Shown: in pieces, positions 18,188 through 24,230 of the stretch
How positions within the stretch are numbered: the first letter of the stretch is position 1
How the letters are laid out: each line of letters begins with the position of its first letter
Assembly: GCA_000934455.1 (NCBI GenBank)
Contig: KN888013.1
Span: forward strand, 32,693 to 56,922
From: Apostichopus parvimensis
Lineage: Eukaryota; Echinodermata; Holothuroidea; Aspidochirotida; Stichopodidae
Length of the DNA: 24,230 nucleotides
Direction of reading: 5' to 3'
Position numbers and translations under genes: made by a program
Notes under the pieces: model-generated
The model's database searches: none
What the model saw: only the letters and a program-made list of their open reading frames with translations
What the model was told of the DNA's origin: nothing

Positions 18188-19603
18188 CTGAAAAAGCTAT
18201 TACCTTATTCATGACTTTGACTGATGCGTTCTTGCCGACGAATGGAGTTTACGAGATTTTTCTCATTTTTTTTTTCAAACAGAAGATTCCCAGCGAAATT
18301 ATATTCTTGGGGAGCTAGGACAGGATTGAGACATGCATCCAGTTCATGCTTCACATAAGTCGGCATTACTGAGTATTAGCATCAAGATGTTATCCAATTT
18401 AAAATTGAAGTTGCAGTAAAGTATTGTAGTTAACTGTATGCTACTCAATTGATGCACCTAGACTAATTGGGTTCATTTAGTGACTCCTATTTTGACAGAT
18501 ATAAAATAAATCTTTTCCTTTCTTTGTTAATACATGCAAAATATCATGAAGGTGCATGTTTGACCACCAACCTAGAACACACCCCCCCCGCACCCCTCTC
18601 CCTTCCCCGGCCCCTTATGGAACACCCAGTAAGTAGAGAGGAAGGTCAGGAGAGCAAATTCAGATGGACAGGTGCATGTTTGGAGAAGAGACAGGTATTA
18701 AGAGTAAGACCTGTGTAAAGTAGTAAATTTTGTACAATTACACAAACAGATGCTTTCGTTTTCGAAATGATTTTCATGATATTTTACTCTAATATTAAGC
18801 TCATTAAAAATGATAAATCTACACACTCAAGATCTATCAACTGTTGAAAAGTGCAGGGAATTCTCCATGGAATAAATCAGCGTGCCTAATCACTAGACGA
18901 GGTATAAGCCTACATAATGAATGACATTTAACAGTCCATATCAGCGTCTCCATGCATACGTGCATGCTACTGTAGGATGAACCTTACAGTGAAAGCCAGC
19001 AGCCAATACACTAACACTGCTGTACAGTGTGTAACCTACGTACATGAGGGGGTTACCATCATGGAATTCATATTATTTAAGTACTTAATGGTATTGGCCA
19101 GGATATGGGTCAGACTTCAACAGTGTGGGATTGGGGGGGGGGCTGGGAAGGGGGAGAGGAGGCGGAAAGACTAGGACACCCTTCCATAGAGGTGCATGAC
19201 CATACTGTACCTAAATTATTCTGCATTTTATCATGTATTTGAAGTATTATTACCTAGCTGTTACAATTGAACCTAGTCCAAGACCAATAATGATCAACAT
19301 TGCACAGTTAGGTTATGAGTCCAGCTTCAGTGACGAGGCCAAACATGGGCTGGGGATATGGTCCAGGAAGCCCTTCCATAAAGGTTCATGCTCCTGCCTA
19401 AATCAGTCAGTGGAATGACAATTAACCCCTTGCTTCCCCCCCCCCCCCGTCCCCCAGCCCCCAACTCAAGATTGGCATTCTATGCATGTCACTGTCAGGC
19501 TTCATGTTATTGTTGTCATTATTACCTCATACAGAGCATAAATTTAACTGAGACATTTAACTGCTTAATACACTGAATTACAATTATCAGGAGACCAATT
19601 TGA

Positions 19604-19662
19604 AGTAGGGGGAGGGGGAGGGTGAGGGAGAGGGGGAGGGAGAGAGGGGGAAGAGGGATGGA
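19604..19662 (+). repeat. (GGGGGA)n-like tract, G-quadruplex potential
   Basis: Many runs of three or more G separated by one to four bases on the plus strand, which satisfies the usual G-quadruplex pattern. Confidence 0.65.
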
Positions 19663-20714
19663 CTACAAGTTCCTGTAAAATCATTTTTAAAACTACTCGT
19701 AACTTTTGGATGCTACTTGCATGATGTGGGCAATACTTTCTAATTTTCTAGACAATGCAGGGCAATCAAACTGAATTTCTCCAAACTGTGTGTTTGCTTT
19801 TTTACATATCAGAGGCCTTCCTTATACAGTGACACAATCCATGACTCACGCCATTGCCATTAGCAACCAATCCAGGAGAAGTGCCAAGAAAATGTCTACC
19901 CTGCAGACAGTAGAATCTAAGCACTATAATCCACATACAAGCAGTGTTGTACACTGAAATAACAGTTATTATATTATTAAAGGACATGCTGAACATGAAA
20001 TATTAAAGGACATGCTGTTACATGAAATATCCAAAGTCATGACACACATGAATGTTGCTTTTAAGGTCATCAGGTTTGCTCGCAAGTATGCTAGAAGGTC
20101 AGTAATGGTCACCATTAATGCTCAAATTTGTAACAAGCTTTTCACTGCCAATCTAAAACCTAGCTTTATAGTATCCACATTGAGATATTGAATTGCCTAT
20201 CTTAACATATCCCTCATCAGTGGGAATTTATATTTTGAGTATCAGAATTCAGACCCTTTTGGAAATAACTTCTTTGAATTGCATAGCCAAACTACAAATC
20301 AGTTCAGCCTTGTATGTATTTGCAATTTGGTATGGCATATAATTTGTAAAGCAAAATATATATTCCATTTGGCAGTTGGTCTTTTAATAGCAAGTGTGAA
20401 GAGACTTGCACACATATATAAATTGAAAACCTGAGTGTTTTTTAGGGGTTGTAATAAAAGAATACAAACTAAGGTGTGTTCAGCATTCTTTCTTGCAGCT
20501 TGGCATTGCACAAGCGTGTACCAGTGCTAAGCCGTCCCACAGAGAGTCTATAGATCGAGCCAAGGATATATTTACACAGGGATGTACCAAAGTTAAGCAG
20601 GTGTTACCTGTTTCCCCATAATGATGGCGTACATGTATGCACCTAGTGCTGTTTAAATTAGACTATAGTACGCATGTGAGCAAGATTCTCTATTAAATTT
20701 GGTACTGATTAGAG

Positions 20715-20753
20715 AAGGTACGGGGAGGGGGAGGGGGAGGGGGGAGGCGGGGG
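20715..20753 (+). repeat. G-rich tract, G-quadruplex potential
   Basis: Runs GGGG-A-GGGGG-A-GGGGG-A-GGGGGG and beyond, with single-base loops, a strong quadruplex pattern. Confidence 0.7.
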
Positions 20754-20924
20754 GTCAAACGTAGCATCGTTGGGCACATAGCATGCTAATGCTTGTAAAG
20801 CTCATGTTATGTAACACAAGTCTCAGAATATTTTAGGTCAAGCCTATTTCAGTTTGTGACACACATGTGGACAGGGTCTATAGAGACTGAGGGTGTACAA
20901 TGCTAAAATGATTTATTCTGGGGA

Positions 20925-20932
20925 GGGAAAAG
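20925..20932. repeat. hAT target-site duplication, left copy
   Basis: GGGAAAAG, repeated exactly at 21659-21666 on the other side of the element. Confidence 0.85.
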
Positions 20933-21658
20933 CAGTGGCGTCACCAGAAATTGGAATCTTGGGGGGCACAGGGGGGTCACAGCACTTAATTAGGGGGTAC
21001 AATGTTTATTTGTGAATACCGTCCTTTGAATTTTTTTTTATTACTTAAGGGTCCTTAGATGCAATCTTGTGCAATATTTTGCAATTTGACGTAACTTTAT
21101 GTTCAAGAATTTTCGGCTTAGTCTGTCCTTTATTTATGTTTTTAATTGAGGTGGATCAGAAAGTATATATACATAAAAAATGGAAATTAACCCTTTTGCT
21201 TTGATCATGTTTTTAAATAATTAAGGGTCATAAGATGCAATTTGGTGCTATCTGGTGATTATCCATTATGAGAGAACTAAAAGATGTTTTCCGCTTGAAT
21301 AGTTGGGGCGGAAGCATACCTCAGCCCGTCCATCTCAAGAGGGTTTGGGGAAAGATTACAACATGAAGAAGAGTGTTGAAAATTTAAATTCATGCAGGGA
21401 AGAAGTGAAGTTTAAGCACTAGCGATTCACACCGGGGCCTCTGTGACCTTGTTAATGAGAAAACAACTGGTTATTGTGATGGTCGGTGGAAAGAAGTTTC
21501 ACTGATGAACATAATACATTTCGTCCTTTCGTAAAAATAGCTTTTGTTTGAGTTTTTTTTAACACTACAACTCACATTTGGGGGGGGGCACCTGGGGGAC
21601 ACGATTTTTTGGGCGGAGGGCACGTGCCAGCCCAGGCCCCCCCTTGGCGATGCCACTG
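20933..21658. mobile_element. Non-autonomous hAT-type DNA transposon (726 bp)
   Basis: The ends are CAGTGGCGTCACCAG and, inverted, CAGTGGCATCGCCAA (12 of 15 match). The element is flanked by an exact 8-bp target duplication, GGGAAAAG, at 20925-20932 and 21659-21666. CAGTG-type ends with an 8-bp duplication define hAT elements. Inside are G-rich subterminal repeats with a GGGGGGCAC core (about 20961 and 21580), two diverged copies of a TTAAGGGTC...AGATGCAAT block (about 21045 and 21220), and no transposase frame. Confidence 0.9.
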
Positions 21659-21666
21659 GGGAAAAG
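21659..21666. repeat. hAT target-site duplication, right copy
   Basis: GGGAAAAG, identical to the left flank at 20925-20932. Confidence 0.85.
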
Positions 21667-22240
21667 GGGGGTATAATGGGAGTGTATAAAGAAGCACAGG
21701 GAAGGAGCAAGGGATTAGATGGAAGGGGAAACGTGGTTGGAAAAATGACAGGGAAAGTGAAAAGGGGAATGGATTATGAATGGGGATGGGAAAAGATCAG
21801 GGATTGATAGAGTAACTAGCAGCATTGCTATCCATATAGTACCCATGGATGTGTTGTACTTAATACCACATCCTCGAAAATTCCCTACAGAGCAATCTAC
21901 ATTCTGGCAACAGAAAAAGGATAAAAAAAACAATAAAAAAAAACACCTTGACATAAGATTTATAACCCTGGGTAGACAATAACATATCTTCAACCATATA
22001 CCACTAAGGTCAGGCTTGAGTCAAATACTATATTTCTCTCAAAACAATATTAGTCATCAGAGACAGGAATTTTAGGAATATTTCTGGTCAAAGTTGTGTA
22101 TATATAGCATCTTAGTAGGCAAGGTATGTTAAAGTTCACTTGAAACCTCAAAGGAGACATATTGACTGCACTCCAGTTACAAGTGTAGGACAGAGCAGCT
22201 TATGTATACATGCAGTAAGAATCAATGATTTGTTATATCC

Positions 22241-22519
22241 TGTGCTGTGGCCGAGTGGATAAAGGCGGTGGTATTTCAAGCAATTTGAGGCTTAGCAATC
22301 GGGAGGTTTGGGGTTCAATCCCTGACCGGGTCATATTAAGGTGGGTTTTTCCCCTCTGAAATGACTAACTTGAAAAGATTTCAAATTTGAGTTAAAAGGT
22401 TGAATTGTTAGGGACCCGATGGTGGACATGAAGGTTGTATTCCATAAGAGGGCTTCTTCCACATATGTGGTCGATTAAAGAGTCGTAAAAAGAACTGCCT
22501 AATTGTTGTTGTTGTTATA
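22241..22519 (+). mobile_element. tRNA-derived SINE, class II (Ser/Leu-like) head
   Basis: Box A TGGCCGAGTGG (22248-22258) and box B GGTTCAATCCC (22312-22322) match RNA polymerase III internal promoters. The longer spacing and the GGCCGAGTGG form point to a tRNA-Ser/Leu origin. A body of about 170 nt follows, and the element ends in a (TTG)n tail at about 22503-22516. TTGTTATA occurs just upstream (22230-22237) and at the end (22512-22519), a possible target duplication partly inside the tail. The acceptor stem does not close well, so it is not a functional tRNA gene. Confidence 0.82.
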
Positions 22520-22599
22520 ACTACTATACAACACATCAAGATGGGAGAAGATGAATGTAGCATGATCTAGTTATAATATGGACGAGGGCAGTAGATCAG

Positions 22600-23035
22600 G
22601 AGAACACGAAGGGAGTGTCCTTAGAGAGAGAGAGACGAAAATAGGAAGCTGTTTCTGAGGAGAGAAGACAAGAGTAGGAGGTTAGAGGAGAGTCTGAAAA
22701 GATGAGAGCCCTTGAGGAGAACAACATTAGATGAGGAAAACAACATTAGATGAGGAGTGTATTATTGAGGAGAGAAAGAGTATGAGGATAGAGGAGAATT
22801 TTAATTGATAAGAGTCCTTGAGGACAACATTAGATGAGGAAAACATTAGATGGGGAGTGTTTTCATTGAGGAGAGAAAGACAATAATAGGAAGCTGTACA
22901 GTAGAGGAGAATCTGAAAAGATGAGAGCCCTTGAGGAGGACAACATTAGATGAGGAGTGTATTATTGAGGAGAGAAAGAGAAGAGTATGAGGATAGAGGA
23001 GAATCTAAAAAGATGAGAGCCATTGAGGTAGCCAC
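22600..23035 (+). repeat. Polypurine ~100-bp minisatellite
   Basis: GATGAGAGCCCTTGAGGA or a variant recurs at about 22701, 22810, 22920 and 23012, with AACATTAGATGAGGA and GAGGAGAGAAAGAG between. About four imperfect units with a strong A/G strand bias throughout. Long polypurine mirror-like tracts can form triplex DNA. No gene is seen in 23036-23870 beyond a (CT)n stretch at about 23353. Confidence 0.85.
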
Positions 23036-23879
23036 CTTTATAACAAGACACCAAATTCTTGGTCGTAAGGAAAATGTTGTTTTTCCCTGTTTCCAGCGTT
23101 TAATGTACACACATCTCTCATACATATAGCATAAAGTATGCAGCTTGCCAGGCTTATCTGCAAAATGCAATTCAAACTCACAATCTACCAAAGATCAGTT
23201 TGCAAAGTAAAGGGAGAATCTGTACTATTGTAGCCTCTCTGTTTAATTACATACCTGTCTGTCCATCTGTATGTTTGTTTGTTTCTAGCTATCTATAGCA
23301 CTGACCATTCATACCCTGGATGGGTCCCAATAAAGATCAATTTACAACCTGCTCTCTCTCTCTCTCTATCCATCTCTCCTCATGAATCTAAACAGCAATA
23401 CATAGCCAGACAATACACTAATAAAAGCAGCCATCACTTTCATGATAACTTCAGGCCCCATTGAGGAAACCTAAGAGTGCAATTCAGAAATAAACAGACA
23501 TTTACTAGGTTTCTCATTTCTCTTCCATCCCAAAACAACTGACTTGGAAGTCCTCCTTTTGTGACCAGGCAGAAATTTTACTTTTATTTGATTCAGGGCC
23601 ACTAATATAGTCTTTGCCAATATTTGTACATACTAAAATTATCAAAACTATATATATAGAGTATGCAACTATATACAGTATGCAAACAGTGACACCTTTC
23701 TTTCCCAATGACTAAATTTAAAATACAAATTTATGTATACACTAAAGGAGAAGAAAGCATTGTCAGGTATGGGGATAAGTCGGACTAGAAGGACACTAGT
23801 TTGGACTTCAGGTATCGGGAGGTATTTGTACATGGGAAGGGATACAAGTAACTTTGAGAAGGGTTTTTAGTACTAGGGT

Positions 23880-24230
23880 AGGAGAACCTGGGTAAAAGGA
23901 AGGTAACAATAATGGGAAGTAAATGTGGATAGGAAAGGTCTTGAATAGATGTAACTGTGAGAAGAGTTTGTAGGAAAACCTGGGTAAGATGGGTACAAGA
24001 TTGGTTAGTACTTAAAAGGGTAAAAGAAAGAGATGGTAGTATATATGTATATATATATGGGAAAGAATAAGATCTATGTAAGAAGGATTGTTGCACTGTA
24101 AGAAGGTTAAAGTAGATATGAGAAGGGTAAAGTACCTAGGGTAGGAAAACCAGGGTAAGAAGGGTACAAGGTGGGTAAGTACTTAGGGTAAGAGAAAAAG
24201 ATATGGTAGGTAGATACATATGGGAAAGAG
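23880..24230 (+). repeat. Purine-rich ~171-bp tandem repeat, running off the window end
   Basis: AGGAAAACCTGGGTAAG (23972) returns as AGGAAAACCAGGGTAAG (24143), followed in both by GGTACAAG, TAGTACTTA/AAGTACTTA and a GATATGGTAG-like block. A shorter partial copy begins at 23880 (AGGAGAACCTGGGTAA). The (TA)n near 24040 lies inside the first full unit. The last unit is cut by the window edge. Confidence 0.75.

Larger units (their letters stand above)
18190..20932. other. Upstream region without recognisable genes
   Basis: Non-coding, with C-tracts (about 18584, 19437-19448), G-rich tracts (about 19133-19165, 19606-19660, 20718-20752), a short direct duplication containing ATTAAAGGACATGCTG (about 19975 and 20003) and a loose repeat of CCCTTCCATAGAGGTGCATG (19181) as CCCTTCCATAAAGGTTCATG (19371). 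Short open frames here are uncorrelated with splice sites. Confidence 0.5.

Noticed and set aside
20933-21658. Open frames inside the hAT element as a transposase remnant
   Set aside because: The frames translate the G-rich terminal regions and show no transposase motifs.
22244-22330. Functional tRNA-Ser/Leu gene
   Set aside because: Good boxes A and B, but the acceptor stem does not pair and the sequence continues into a SINE body and TTG tail.

Overview
This is animal nuclear DNA: AT-rich, with GT-AG introns, microsatellites, poly-G/C tracts and short non-autonomous transposons, and no operons. The anchor is a nearly complete minus-strand gene for an FRS2/FRS3-type docking protein (fibroblast growth factor receptor substrate): a myristoylation start, an IRS-type PTB domain, and a tail with GRB2-type (YxN) and SHP2-type (YxxV/I/L) tyrosine sites. 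The architecture is vertebrate-like, yet the introns are small and the flanks are littered with DNA-transposon relics. That suggests an invertebrate with a deuterostome-like gene set, for example an echinoderm, hemichordate or lancelet. The species is my inference and is weak.

Layout. 1-0.9 kb holds a 280-bp Tc1/mariner-like MITE. 0.9-2.45 kb (+) carries three exons joined in phase that form the last ~120 residues of a protein I do not recognise; a truncated non-LTR retrotransposon tail sits in its last intron, and a candidate alternative last exon lies at 3.67 kb. 2.5-11 kb is largely non-coding, with homeodomain-like CTAATTAG repeats (3.4 kb), a 22-bp minisatellite full of CArG-box palindromes (4.46-5.15 kb), a pyrimidine-rich minisatellite (9.2-9.4 kb) and a possible signal-peptide exon (10.95 kb). 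11.35-13.66 kb contains a 1.1-kb segment present twice on either side of a 50-N assembly gap, the signature of two unmerged contig ends. 13.8-16.96 kb (-) is the FRS2-like coding region in three exons (539 codons). 17-24.2 kb is upstream of FRS2: one candidate 5' exon at 18.1 kb, a hAT-type MITE with an exact 8-bp target duplication (20.93-21.66 kb), a tRNA-derived SINE (22.24-22.52 kb), a polypurine minisatellite (22.6-23.03 kb) and ~171-bp repeats that run off the end.

The two genes are convergent, their 3' ends facing each other across about 11 kb. The FRS2-like protein would couple activated FGF/Trk-type receptors at the membrane to GRB2-SOS-Ras-ERK and SHP2. Nothing visible links the plus-strand gene to that pathway.

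The least expected structure is in FRS2 intron 1. The exon 1/intron 1 junction has been amplified into a degenerate minisatellite that scatters about seven extra AGGTAA donor-like sites through the intron beside the real one. No complete new molecular system was found.
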